Below are positions 1 through 10,850 of a stretch of DNA of 64,000 bases, one piece after another; position 1 is the first letter of the stretch; the number at the start of each line of letters is the position of its first letter. Made by a program: the position numbers and the translations under genes. The stretch comes from Pseudopyrenochaeta lycopersici (Eukaryota > Ascomycota > Dothideomycetes > Pleosporales > Pseudopyrenochaetaceae), in the NCBI GenBank assembly GCA_003313425.1, contig NHZP01000025.1:1-64000 (forward strand), written 5' to 3'. The notes under the pieces were generated by a model that did no database searches, was not told the origin of the DNA, and saw nothing but the letters and a program-made list of their open reading frames with translations.

Positions 1-1314
1 ACTGATCACTGTGTCCATCAACTCTCTCTGTGTCAGGAGCTGCCACTTGCCGAAGGAGGTGAGGGACTGACTGTGAAAAGGCTGAACTGCACCCTGTATA
101 CGAGTCCGCTGCACTGAAGCATAATTGCGAGATTATAACATCTGTCATGAGCGTCAGTTACGAGGCGGAGGGCCTCATGCGGCATTGCTACCGGACGTGG
201 TAATCGAACCATACGCCGGTGTGAGGACAATTTAGCGGATGTAAAAGCAATAAATCGCACGATAGTTTAGGGCCTCGTGGTTATCACGGCCATTGTCATG
301 AATGTCGCAGTACGCGCAAGGCGTCCTTCTCCAGGAGTTGGAGGGAATTAACAGCAACTCTATCATGGCGACAGCTTTCATGCAAGCGCTGTACATGATA
401 ATTAGGTTCGGGTTATCGAAATACCGGTTTGTATAGCTGTCCATGCATACATACCTAGCCCGTCGTGCTCACCTGCTCACGAGGCGAGGAGGTTTAGATG
501 CAAAAACCAATGCTTCGTTACAGTACCACCGGTGGTGCAAACGGCTTTCTAGGTGGGGCGCACTGTAATTACCATCTCTAGCCCTACGAATTTCTTTTTG
601 CATTGTCGCATCCTCTCATTAGCATTGCTGCCTGCCACGAACTCAGAGGAGAGACTGCTCCGATGGCTAGTTTAGTGAACAGAGTTCTAAGCGTTTGTGC
701 CCCTTCGAGCATTTTCAAAATATGGGAAAGCGACCACAGACTGGACGCCGGTGACCAGCCTGACCATTCGGGGACACTGTCTTTGGTATGCAAGTAGTCA
801 AGGATTCATTATTTTCCTTGATAGCACCGCCCCTTGTATCTCTAGTGCAAGTCGACATATGACGCTCTTGGAAGCTGTTACATGGAAGATCCTTCGGTTC
901 TTGTGCAAGTTGTAAAGGATGTGAACATGAAGGAGCACTTTGATACTTGGCATACCTCTGTCTTTGGCCAAGCTTAGTCTTACAAAGTAGATATGGGTAT
1001 CGCTGAACGAATTGTGTACGTATCGTCTTGCATTGATTATAAAGCAAAAGCCGGTCTCAATCCATGGACGGCTGGATACTCATATTAGACCTTTTACATC
1101 GAATCTGTTGGAATCCGCCAGAAACTACTGCCAGAGTGGTTGCAACCATCAATCCGGTCTATATATCGATAGTCAGATACACTCGTCAAAAGCAGGTTGA
1201 AGCATCAAATGGACATCATTCTTCTGCTCTTCCATAACCTTCAAACAGAATCTTCCCTGAGCTCTACCATCCTAGCTTCCACCGAGCCATCATCAGCCTG
1301 TTCTGAGCTATGTT
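1..1314. other. no gene recognised
   Basis: Only short overlapping frames on both strands, none with a recognisable motif or plausible splice pattern. No repeat or RNA gene seen. Confidence 0.5.
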
Positions 1315-2190
1315 CTAGCCAGCGAGCCAAAGCTCCACTGCGGGCTCAATCGCTTTCTGGGTGAGAGAGCTGTTAGGGTCAGCGGTATCGACGACAAACG
1401 CGAAATGGCTGATATCTCTCATGTCCTCCATGGTTTCCTGCTCTGAAAACTTTTCACGATCGTCCTTCGCGGGCGATCTGATGCTGATATATATGTCCCC
1501 ATTGTGAAGAAGGCCCGAGGATGCCTTTGCCGCGTTGACCACCACCATGGAATGGATGCTCAGGGTAAGGTCTTCCTGGACGCAGAGTGACGAGAGAAGT
1601 GCGTCCAGGGTTGATGTACCAACAGTTTCGGGTTTGTTATGCCGTAATTGTGCGTCGTGATGTGGTCTGATGGCTCATGGGTTTTGCGGGGCTTCCATAT
1701 GAATCTAGCCAAGTTTAGCTCGCTGCATGCCGAATGTTTTGGATGGACACTCGCCATACATATCACATCGCTTTTGTGCAGTTTCCGGGCCGTGGACTAG
1801 ACGAGAGTTATCACATAGCTCTGCCAAGCTGCGCCTAAGCGTCAAAAACCAGCCCATGCAGTGTAAGAGATGACGGAACTGCACATAGGCGAAAATAGTG
1901 CTCATGAATAAGTTTCAAAACGGACCGACAATCCTCTGTCCCTTTTTTGAGGCGACCGAGAAGTATAGCGAGCGGGCTGTAGGTCGTAAGTGCTGACTGA
2001 ATCGGAATCGTTACGTGGCATACCTTGAGACGCCACTGGCGCAGATGAAAGAGAAGAGCTGCCATGGCTCCGGGGCACGTTGGAGGCCGTTCCGCATTTG
2101 GATCTTTCTTAGTAGAACGTCGAGCAAGTCGAGTACATTCTCGGCCGACACGTCGCCTTTGAGTATCAACACATTACGGCGGGGTTCCAT
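1315..2190 (-). pseudogene. degenerate patatin-like phospholipase relic
   Basis: Reading from an ATG at 2190, the minus strand gives RNVLILKGDVSAENVLDLLD, then WQLFSFICASGV, then (after a possible intron starting GTATGC near 2028) PLAILLGRLKKGTEDCRSVL, and further down a stretch with EPSDHITT. The order and spacing resemble the patatin fold of fungal NLR-type and stand-alone patatins: glycine-rich oxyanion loop, nucleophile loop, LGRL helix, then a SYxxxxEPSD segment. The oxyanion glycine loop (normally GGGxRG) and the nucleophile motif (normally GTSTGG) are both replaced, and the frame changes several times between 1550 and 1900. A 77-codon frame at 1315-1548 may be the 3' end or unrelated. 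I infer a dead copy, not a lipase. The assignment comes from pattern memory only and could be wrong. Confidence 0.33.
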
Positions 2191-2555
2191 GATGCTGGTA
2201 TAGGAGGCAATGCTCGCGTTCCTGCTGTATTCGACCTCCTATCGCGGTATTGCACAGTAGGGGCCTGTCGACGTAACGATTGCTCATGAGTTGATCGCAA
2301 GGGTGACGCTTTTGTAGCGGAAGCCACTTTCACGTCAGCGTTCACAATCAGTCAGACAGCGATAGCAATACTACAAGGTCCCCATCATCAGTAAGCTTCT
2401 AATGTGTATGCTTTACACAAAGATGACAAGCACGCAGTAGGCAAGCAAATCAAGAAACAGATTTAAATTGAGTCCCGCCTACCTTCTCTACTACTGTGTC
2501 AAGATACACCATCGATTGCCGTATTCTGAGACGCAAAACACGATTAATCTTCGCT
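2191..2555. other. intergenic, nothing seen
   Basis: No frame or repeat that I can support. Confidence 0.5.
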
Positions 2556-3320
2556 ATGGATGCTAACCTTCGTTCCCACAAGTGGGTGTTACTTGCGGCA
2601 CTTGTACTTCTTCTTGCGGCTATTGCTCTGTGCTTTCTTTGCGTTCTCTCCGGTGTACGTCCAGGATGGCTCAGTGACTACCACATTGTCCGCGTAAGTC
2701 ACCTTGTATGGACTGTCAGATAACAAAGAGCACTTACGCTAATCTATGGCCAGATTTCGGCTTTCCAAGACGCTCTCGAACAAATGGTGGGTACAGTCCC
2801 CGCTCTGGTAGTGTATTAGGAACGACACTCGATAAGCTTTTGGAGAAGACTGGTGTCCCTGAATCTATTGCCATATATGCCACAAGCTACTGCAGCCAAA
2901 GTCACAAAACAGGTCCTAATCTAACAACACAATGTTTCTCGCATGGGTCATCAAGGTTTGATATCGCCACTGGCTTGCGCATCGCCATGGCCATGTGCTA
3001 TGCGCTGAGTATCCCTTCCACTGTGGTCAGTCTACGCTTTCTGGCTGCACTGGATGCGGCGCGATAGCGAGAATCCAGACACCGGGCCAAAGCGTGCACA
3101 TGGATTGCGTGTGGCGCGGTGGGCTTTGCCATCCACCACTACTACGGTAGTTGCGTATGCAGTGTATATGGTGCTCGCCAAGAACCTGCCGCAAGCTGTT
3201 CTTTCCGTGAAGATCGGTGGCCAGTTCCTCGCCCTCACGTGGTCTGCCTGTATGTGCTTAGCGTTGGCATTGGCTATGACCCAGTCATTGAAGATGCCGT
3301 ATGCTCAGCAGCTTCACTGA
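2556..3320 (+). CDS. SUR7/PalI-like four-helix membrane protein, gene model uncertain
   Basis: ATG at 2556 starts a protein with an immediate transmembrane segment (WVLLAALVLLLAAIALCFL). A GTAAGT donor at 2694 and CAG acceptor at 2753 give a 60-nt intron. Downstream frames carry a lumenal part with two cysteines (around SYCSQSHKTG), a second helix (IATGLRIAMAMCYALSI), a third (TTTTVVAYAVYMVLAK) and a fourth (GGQFLALTWSACMCLALALA). One N-terminal helix, a cysteine loop and three clustered helices fit the SUR7/PalI family of eisosome, pH-sensing and cell-wall proteins. Exon joins after 2754 do not close cleanly: the frame changes near 2790 and again near 3026-3068, where GTCAGT...TAG would be a 42-nt intron that does not restore the best helix frame. 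It may have unseen splicing or be decaying. Confidence 0.45.
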
Positions 3321-3803
3321 AAACCTCGGGCCGTCAAGGCGGCTTTTCTGTTTGAGCATCGTGCGGTACGTCCAATGGGCTTAAACACTGGGTCTGGTAT
3401 CTGGGGCCAACCTATGGCCACAGCGGGGCCGCAAAAGTCTACTTTCTTTGGTCCAATGCTTGTGTGAGGAGTTTGTTTCGAGTATCAGCGTACCCTTGCC
3501 ATAAAATTAGGAACATGTTGTCTTATTGTGCCGTCTAAAACATAATACCATATATAAACAAACCCACCACAAAGAATTGTAACCCTTCTGACACCATGAG
3601 GTAGTAGTCAGCACGAATATGGCCGACGTTGAACAGGCATGGCTCCGGTGAGGACTTTTGTGTGTCATCAAAGCTCAGGCCACGCAGGAGCACGAACGAA
3701 GACTAGAGCAATGGAAACCTACGCCGCTCAATATGGCCCAAGAAGTATAGATTGTATGGATTGATACTGTATATGCGATCCTCTTAACGTAATCTAGGGC
3801 GTG
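3321..3803. other. intergenic, nothing seen
   Basis: No supported coding frame. Short AT-rich stretch around 3540-3590. Confidence 0.5.
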
Positions 3804-4161
3804 TCAATGAAGAGCTCGTGTAGACAGCAGCAGTCGGATGTTCTGTGCTCCCAAGTCTCTCAGAAATGACAAAAACAGTCTCCACCCATATCTTTCTATC
3901 GCTTGGTATAGTTGCTCATAGGTTGCAGCGTATCTCATTGTATCGTTATCCTTAAGTTTGTACCCGAATGTTGATAGTGAATCGATTCTTTTCTGGCTTT
4001 GCACGAACCGTTCGGTCGAGCGTGCATCGACTGGGGCACGATAGAACATACCGGGCTTCAGACTCGATTTATACAAGACGGAGCGGGGTCCCGTTTTGAC
4101 AGGTTTGTCGGCCTCCACTTGAATGATGACCGTAGATTCTCTGGGTGCTCGTGGTACGACG
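3804..4161 (-). pseudogene. 3' end of DUF3723-like gene, severed by a hAT insertion
   Basis: This open frame (minus, stop at 3804) is the continuation of the gene at 7175-9747. The hAT element between them is flanked by the duplicated octamer GCTCCGAC, which encodes V-G-A on both sides. Collapsing the duplication joins residue frame to residue frame without a shift: 358 nt here plus 2,411 nt upstream make 2,769 nt, exactly 923 codons. The tail (about 119 residues) contains VEADKPVKTGPRSVLYK and ends RLLLSTRALH. It is no longer connected to its promoter and should be transcribed only by read-through. Confidence 0.75.
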
Positions 4162-4169
4162 GCTCCGAC

Positions 4170-7100
4170 CAGACTTCTCAACAGTCAAACAGTCAGTCTG
4201 GGAGGCCATAGCCTGTTTGACTGCATCTTTCGACCCGATTGGACTGATTGGACTGACTGCCAAGCCTTCTGGCGTGAATCGAGACTGTTTGACTGTTTGA
4301 TAACGTAAGCGTTCTTTGGACTGATTGACTGCCTGATTGATTGACTAATTGGCTTTATGTGTACTCAAACTGCTCTAATTGGGCGGCAATTTTGTTTAAC
4401 TCATTTTGAGAGAGCTCCGCAGTAGGACGTGTAGTAGTAGAAGGCACTCGTTTGATGCCAATCCTCTTCCAACTCTTAAGGGACTGTAGGGCGGCAATCA
4501 ACTCAGGCTTCATACGCAGCCTCCGGGTGCCAATCAAGTCTCCAAGCTCACTAAAGGTCCTCTCACAGTCGGCGGAGGAAGCTGGGATGGAGTAGATGTC
4601 AAGCGCAAGCTTAGCTAGAGTAGGAAACTGTTTCTCATGAAGAAGCCAGTACCGTATAGGATTAAGAGAGAGCGGGTCGTCTTCTGCCAAGGGCGGTTGG
4701 CGCTTCCAGACTTCGTACTCGTCGTCAAGTGCCTCCTCCACTTGGCGGAGGGCTGCCTTCATGGAGTTCTCCAGGAAAGTTGATCGACTAGATGATGACG
4801 ATACACGTGGCTTTTTGGCCGGACGTTGATCGCTAGGTGAGCTTCTGCCCGCCTCAACAGCTAGCTTCTCCTTGTACGACCGGTAGAGCTTTATGAAGCC
4901 CTTATTGTTATTTGGCAGCCAGTCTTTCTTATGATGAGGGCCATCCTTCTCCTCATCGTAATTATCTGGCACTCCCCATAGAGCTTCTAGGTGGAGCTTG
5001 TAGTGAGGATGAAGAATCGTTGCAGTATAGTAGATCGGCGAGTCGTCAAACTTACGGTAGTACTCCGAGAGTTTCGCGTGCGCTAGGTTGACGTTAATCT
5101 TCAAATGATCCTCTGGAGCATCAGGGTGGTTGTAATCCACCTGTGAGAGCCGATCTTTCTGCTCTTCAAGCTCGTCAAGAAGCCACTCAAATGTAATAAC
5201 TACTTCCCAGATAGCTCCATGGCGGCCGACGTTACCTCTACCTTCAAGAAGCTTCGTAGCTTCTAAAAAGGGCGCTAGAAGCCTAATATACTCATTTATT
5301 GTCGCCCAATCCTTGGCCGTCAATCCTCCTTCTTGAATATATATCCTAGGCTCAGCCCTCCGAGATTGAGTATTCCGGCGTTGAGAGGCTGACTCAACTC
5401 TAATTTCTTCCATCTTGATGTGTGTATAGTCGTCAATCGGGCCGTGTAGTAGGGCAGCTCTCTGCATGGCTAGGAAGTAAGAGTTCCAGCGAGTCCTTAC
5501 TGGGCGGATAAGCTCGTATATCTCCGTCGACTTGTTAAGACGCTTGGCCTCTTCAACTTGTAGTCTCTCGAATAACTCTCGTGTTTGTGCGGTGCAGATA
5601 GACGCGATAATATCAAAAGAACGCCGATAGGACCGTACTTACGCCACTCATCGAGAAACGCTTCTTCTTCCTGTATATTTAAGTCCTCGTTCTCAAAAGC
5701 TTCCCTATCCTTGCCCCAGATAACTAGCTGGGCGCTTAGGTTGAGAATATGGCATGTACAACGTAGTCGTCGGTGGGGAGCCCAGAAGTTGTACATGTCA
5801 GCCAGGGCCTCAATAGCAGTATCGTTATTCGTGGCGTTATCAAGTACAAAGTAGCCAAGTCTTGTTTCGTCAATCTCAAAAATCTGGAGAATCTCACTCA
5901 CCACATGGGCGATATTCTCGCCACTGTGGCAGCCATGGAGTTGAGGTAATCCAAGTACGTAGTCTTCGACTTCGCCCTGCTCGTTCAGATGGTGTACGCA
6001 GATTCCTGTGAGGGCGCGTTTGCCACCGTAGGTAGTCCAGTTGTCAAAGGATATGTGGATAAGCGATCGAGCCTTCTTTAGGTGTTGTATGACTGCAGGA
6101 ATCATGGCGTGGTATTCGGCGAGGATGTAGGCGCGGAGAGAGTTGGCACTCCGCCAAACTGACTGCTCTGCAAGCGGATTTGCAGCAGCAATCATCTGGC
6201 GGAAAGACGGAGTCTCAATTACTCGAAGGGCTTGATGATCGGCCACTACCCAGTCGAGGAGGGCTTGCCGGAACTTCTTCTGCGAGAAACCGGACGCCAG
6301 CTCATTCGCCACCTCTTGCGACACCTCAACGCCCCGGAATTGTAACTGATGGACGATCGAGCTTGTATTTGGCGGCAAGCCGAAGTTTATCTTGCCATCT
6401 CTATTGTAACCATGGCCTGGGGTGTTGGCTGAGAGGTGTGTACCGGCAGAGGAAGTTGACGTGTGTACATCATATTCGCCACCCCTCATTTTATGAGTAT
6501 GACAGTATTTACAGAGCCACCACCTTTTCTGCCTATGGCGATGCCATAGAGGCCAGCCGTAATTATATATCCAGCTCGGATTGCCCTTTGTATGCTCCTT
6601 GTCCCTTATTTGTAGGTGTGGCACGCGTTTCCAGTCGATGTCGTCATACTGAGCCTTCCGATCGTCGCTATCTACGAGTGTAGCATTGCCATCTGGCGCG
6701 TCATCGGGATCGAGAGCAATAGAGAGCGTGATTGGGGGTGGATTTCGGCAGTTTTCGCGTGCGACACGTTGTTCGAAGGCCTTCTCGGCGTTCCGGTTCA
6801 TGCTATAGGGCGGCGTAACGGTAGGAGAGCGCGTGGAGTGGAGTATGTAGGTGTTAATGGCCGACGCGATGTCGTCGGAGTTCAGATGGCTCGTGTAATT
6901 GACCTAATTAAGTAAAGTGTGACCAGTTTGTTTACTTTACAAACCTCAACACCAAGAAACTATCACCAGATTGGCTGGGAGCGTCAACGCCCACCCCATC
7001 AACTTCAGCACCCGCCACCCCTAGGAACTAGTCTTAGTCAATCAAACAGTCAGTCTAAAGGTTCTGGGACTGACTGACTGGCTAAATGGAGCCCCTCAGA

Positions 7101-7174
7101 CTGATTGACTGATTGCTTACTTAATCAATCAGTCAATCAGTCCGACTGACACGGACTGATTGTTGAGAACTCTG
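4170..7174 (-). mobile_element. hAT transposon copy 1 (3,005 bp)
   Basis: Ends CAGACTTCTCAACA on the left and, reverse-complemented, CAGAGTTCTCAACA on the right (13 of 14 match), starting with the CAG usual for hAT. Perfect 8-bp target duplication GCTCCGAC at 4162-4169 and 7175-7182. Subterminal regions (about 4185-4350 and 7035-7160) are packed with ACTGATTG/CAGTCAATCAGTC-type short repeats in both orientations, as expected for transposase binding. It carries one transposase reading leftwards and sits inside the DUF3723-like gene. Confidence 0.93.
4355..6801 (-). pseudogene. hAT transposase, one frameshift from intact
   Basis: Two abutting frames (6801-5497 and 5467-4355) encode one hAT family protein. 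N-terminal part: BED-type zinc-finger region around WWLCKYCHTHKM. Then the RNase H-like core with ISFDNWT (first Asp), LGYFVLDNATNND (second Asp) and CTCHILNL. C-terminal part: TRWNSY and the hATC dimerisation domain with NPIRYWLLHE...SIPASSADCERTFS (catalytic Glu in CERT). The conserved WRKYGPIGV lies in the first frame; the following FDIIASICTAQTRELFERL continues in another frame, so a single-base indel near 5605-5612 (by a TTTT run) is the likely break. No splice pair explains it as well. The codons downstream of the shift are otherwise open, so decay is recent. Confidence 0.88.
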
Positions 7175-9747
7175 GCTCCGACTGGAAGTGACTCTACAGC
7201 TAACCTACCTGTTTGACTGTGATATGGTAAGTCTATCTGAGACGTCGATGTACTTTGGTTGTCCTCTCGTAAAGGACAAGCCTGGTCTACTTGCGTCTCA
7301 TTCATAGTGGTATCTCCATCGCTTGAAAATGGATTGCTATGATACAGCAGCTCTGTATATGCCTCTATGGGATCAGACCTGCATATAATTCCCGAGTTCA
7401 TTACTTGAGGGGTCAGTGGGCGTCTATTAGGACTGTATATGCTAGGGCTATTCGTGATTATCGTTTTGGGAGAAGACTTTTCCACTGTAGAGTATCCTAC
7501 CTCCAAGCTGCCACGCCAGTGATTCACGCTGCTGATTCTCTGTTGATGAGTGCTCGAAAATGGTGATTCAATGCAAAAGTCTTCTCGCGACACCTTTGGA
7601 CTCCATTCTGGTGACCAGACTCCTACTGATGGAACACTTGATGTGGACTTATAGGAGGACATATTACGGCTTTGGCGTCGCTTTGAGGGAGTAGAAGGGA
7701 AACTAAAGTCCCGATCTTGTGTGGCATTCATTGTGAAAATAGGTGGGGGCCTCTTCCTCATGCATTCTGTTGAATGCGTGGTATCTACAGCTGACGTCTT
7801 CTGCCCAACAATGGAGCCAGCCTGTGAGCGCACGGAAACTGTCTGGATGTGGGGGCGACGCCAAAGAACGCTCGCTGCGTCTAGCTCTGACTCGCTTGCT
7901 GCATGCGAAGACAAACCCGAGATAGAGTCTCGATCGTCAACTGTGCAAAGGCTTGCGGGGCCTCTATCGCGGAAGGGAAAGTTTTCTAGCATAGCGTGGA
8001 AGGGATCCAAGGACACTGTTGGCGAGTTGGGAGGTAATGGGTCTGCCTCGAAACCGGATGTGATGCCAAACAGAAAGATGCGAACAATGTGCTTCGCCAT
8101 GGATGGCTGTGACAATAGAACCTCAGGAGGATCTCGTGTGTGAATCTGATCATAATATAGAAGGCTCGTAGCTGTTGCGCTTTTGAACAGTGAGACGCCA
8201 TGTCGTCTCATAACGTCGACGTCTTCCGAATCCGGATACCTTGACGATGTGTTTGCTGGTGTGTCTATTGCGATATCGTTTTCATCGCCGTCTGGGTTGC
8301 ATAGACTCGGAGTTATGTCGCCGACACAGAAGCGATGAATCTCCTGTTTAACTAGGTTCCTGAGTTGTGTTATGCTGACCGATCCTTCAGGAAGTGCTGC
8401 CCGAATGGTGTGGAGGAAGACGTGTTGGTAACAACGGTCGACGAGCACGTCCTTCTGGAATGTGGAAGCTATGGATATCCTTCCAGATTGTGAAAGCATG
8501 TCGAATTCCCTTTCCAAGACTCTTTTGACTCGCTTTCGTAACGTATCGTGTCTCGCCCTCCTCATGCCGCCGAGTATGGGTGTCAGGGCTCTATGAACTC
8601 TCGACAACAGTAGCCGTACATCTTCTGCAAAAGTTGTCAAGGTCAAGATGGGACCTTGCCGGCAGACCGCCGTCTTCACTGCCTCGCGGAGCGTTTTATC
8701 TGTTAACTGGGGAAGGATTTGTCCGCGCTCAAAGGTGTGGACAATGTAGTCGTGGTCAGCCTTCGATAGCTGTGGTGCTCGAGACTGCAGCATACGGATT
8801 GAATCAGGATCAATCGATCGTACCACTGTGGGGTGCCAATGTAGCGATATTTCTTGCCATTGGGATGCGATACCCTGGATGTAGTTGATGGCCTCCTGCA
8901 ATATGTTGGATACAAGCTAGATCAGAAACTACGCGTCGGCTTCCACTTACTTCAGTACACCACGACTTGCGGATGTCGTTGAGATAGTTGAAGGACTTGG
9001 TCGTCCATATGGCGGGGAGCTGACCCAGTGGATGGAAAGCCTCAGGCACTCCTTTTGTGGAGCGGACCAGATGTGCAGCTTGATTCAGATCAGGCGTGAG
9101 CGGGTGCATGTACTGCAGCTGTATTGTCCCTGTGTGCTGTGTCGCTGCGCCAAGTATGTCGCAGACTGCTCTATGCTGACTGTTTAATGCTGCCTGATTG
9201 CTGTGAGAGCCGTCTGAATAAGCGCACGTTAGTGAAGAATAGATCAAATATAGTGCTAAAGCGGCTGAAGTCGTTTCCTTACATCCCTTGAACCGGTCAT
9301 CGCTCGGGAGGTCGTCTTACCATCACGGAAGAAGTCAACAACCCACCATCGCTCTTGCGGTTCAAGTGAACCGAAGGTTTGGGCTAGTCCCCAGGCTGTG
9401 GATGACCATGCAATTTCCAGCAGAGCTATTCCTCTTGTGATACATATTGTCGCTTCTTTCCGGAATCTTACGCAAGGAAATTCGTTCGTTTCCAACCTTC
9501 TCCAACCCGTCTCCGTTCTGCTTTCCCATGCGGACCTAGAGATTTCGGCTTGGAGATGTTTTTCCTTGAGCCATGGCTTGCAAACCTCGTGTCTGTATTG
9601 CTGGTCCAGTTTTTTTTGGGCGTCTCTACACTCGGGAGAGAGATGGTGAAAGGGATCAGGGTGGGGGTATCGTGCTATCTGGGATAGCTGTACTATGCCT
9701 GAGCCAAGATACCGTTCGTGGTCAGTACCAAATCCAGTATCTTCCAT
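7175..9747 (-). pseudogene. DUF3723-like gene, 5' three exons (interrupted by hAT)
   Basis: Model: exons 9747-9321, 9213-8951 and 8895-7175, with introns of 107 nt (GTAAGA...CAG) and 55 nt (GTAAGT...CAG) whose phases fit. The translated order matches what I remember of DUF3723: LEPQERWWVVDFFRD (the WWxVDxx motif), AFHPLGQLPAIW with LNDIRKSWCTE, then IQGIASQWQEISLHWHPTVV and LQSRAPQLSKADHDYIV, followed by a long low-complexity Ser/Pro-rich half. Function of the family is not known to me. The element at 4170-7174 interrupts it in the last eighth; the present frame runs into the element and stops at 7129, swapping the native tail of about 119 residues for about 15 transposon-derived ones. A truncated protein could still be made. 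The N-terminus may extend further upstream. Confidence 0.68.
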
Positions 9748-9976
9748 GGCTCATTGTCGTGATCGTTTTCCTCAAAGAATTTTTGAAGTATTACCCTCGT
9801 GGGACCTATATTTCACGGGATGGTGCTCAGAGGCTGACCAGTAAGCGTCTTGGTCAACCTTATCAGCAATTTCAGCATTCGTGTATGCGCTGCCAGCCTT
9901 CACTACTAATTCTGCCTTCTTCCGACGGTTTGCTTCATCATATCGACCGAATCATCTCACTTGCTGGACAGTAAAC

Positions 9977-10850
9977 ATGAGTGGGATTCTTAAACCGCTG
10001 CAACTTCTGCGGAATGTTAGAAGGGACATGATTTCTGGCAGACTTGAGGACGGAGACTATACTCCAGGACTATATCGGACAATTGGTAGCATCACCTATT
10101 CCATCTTACCGAGACGCAAAAACCCTCGTCTGAACACGTTCGTCCTCAAAAAAGCTGTCTCGACCAACATCGCAGAAAAACTTGCTGACCTAGGTCCTGT
10201 AAACACCCTTTTTACTTTCGAGGTGTATGCAAATGCAGCCATCATTCCAAGCTTCACCGATGCGGCAAGCCTAGAGGATATTCTGGTGGTGCGAGCTAGT
10301 TGGCCGTTCGATCCGGAACACAGCCGGATTCTAGTCGCAGACGTAAGCACGCCTCAACAGGTGACATACACACGCTGACAAGGCTAGATTCTTGCTGGCC
10401 TTTCCAGCCTACACAACGTCGGTTTGCAGAGAAATAGCTTCAATGTCAGCGACATACTTCTCGTTTGTCGTGACAATATGCATTTCTTCCAGATTGGTAA
10501 GGTCGCCAGAAACCCGATGGATTTTGCTAACACGAGAAGCTGGCATCGAATATTGCACATGCATCCACGGCCACGAACCGACAAATTCTGGAGAACTTCA
10601 GTCCTTGGTAGCCATGTTAAAGTACGTCCATGAGAGGATCGAATCAAGCAGGATCGTCTGGATCGAAGACTTTGTGCGTCTTTTGGGTACTTGTAGGACT
10701 CTTGACAGCACTTCGTTGAAGAAGGCGGCTCGTCATATTCCCGAGGATATCGATCAGCGTCGTAGAGAACTGGAGATCTATCTCCATGCCGTTCGCATAT
10801 TTGGCACCACTTTGGGTGGGAATTCTACCGAGAAGGGTGGCACCGAGTAA
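9977..10850 (+). CDS. kinase-fold-like protein lacking catalytic signatures
   Basis: Three exons, 9977-10342, 10388-10496 and 10540-10850, give 261 residues; introns are 45 nt (GTAAGC...TAG) and 43 nt (GTAAGG...AAG), both with CTGAC or CTAAC branch-like motifs and consistent phases. I chose the ATG at 9977 because the frame upstream has only a GTG. After the first junction, ILAGLSSLHNVGLQRNSFNVSDILLVCRDNMHFFQIAGI has the layout of a protein-kinase catalytic loop (LxxLHxxGxxHxDxxxxNILL...VxxxDxG), but with Q-R-N in place of H-R-D and no DFG. This fits a fungal pseudokinase, or is a chance likeness. It is divergently arranged from the DUF3723-like gene (start codons about 230 bp apart) and may share its promoter. 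Confidence 0.55.

Noticed and set aside
6180..6683. A 167-codon plus-strand frame
   Set aside because: It is a shadow of the hAT transposase on the other strand and has no motif.
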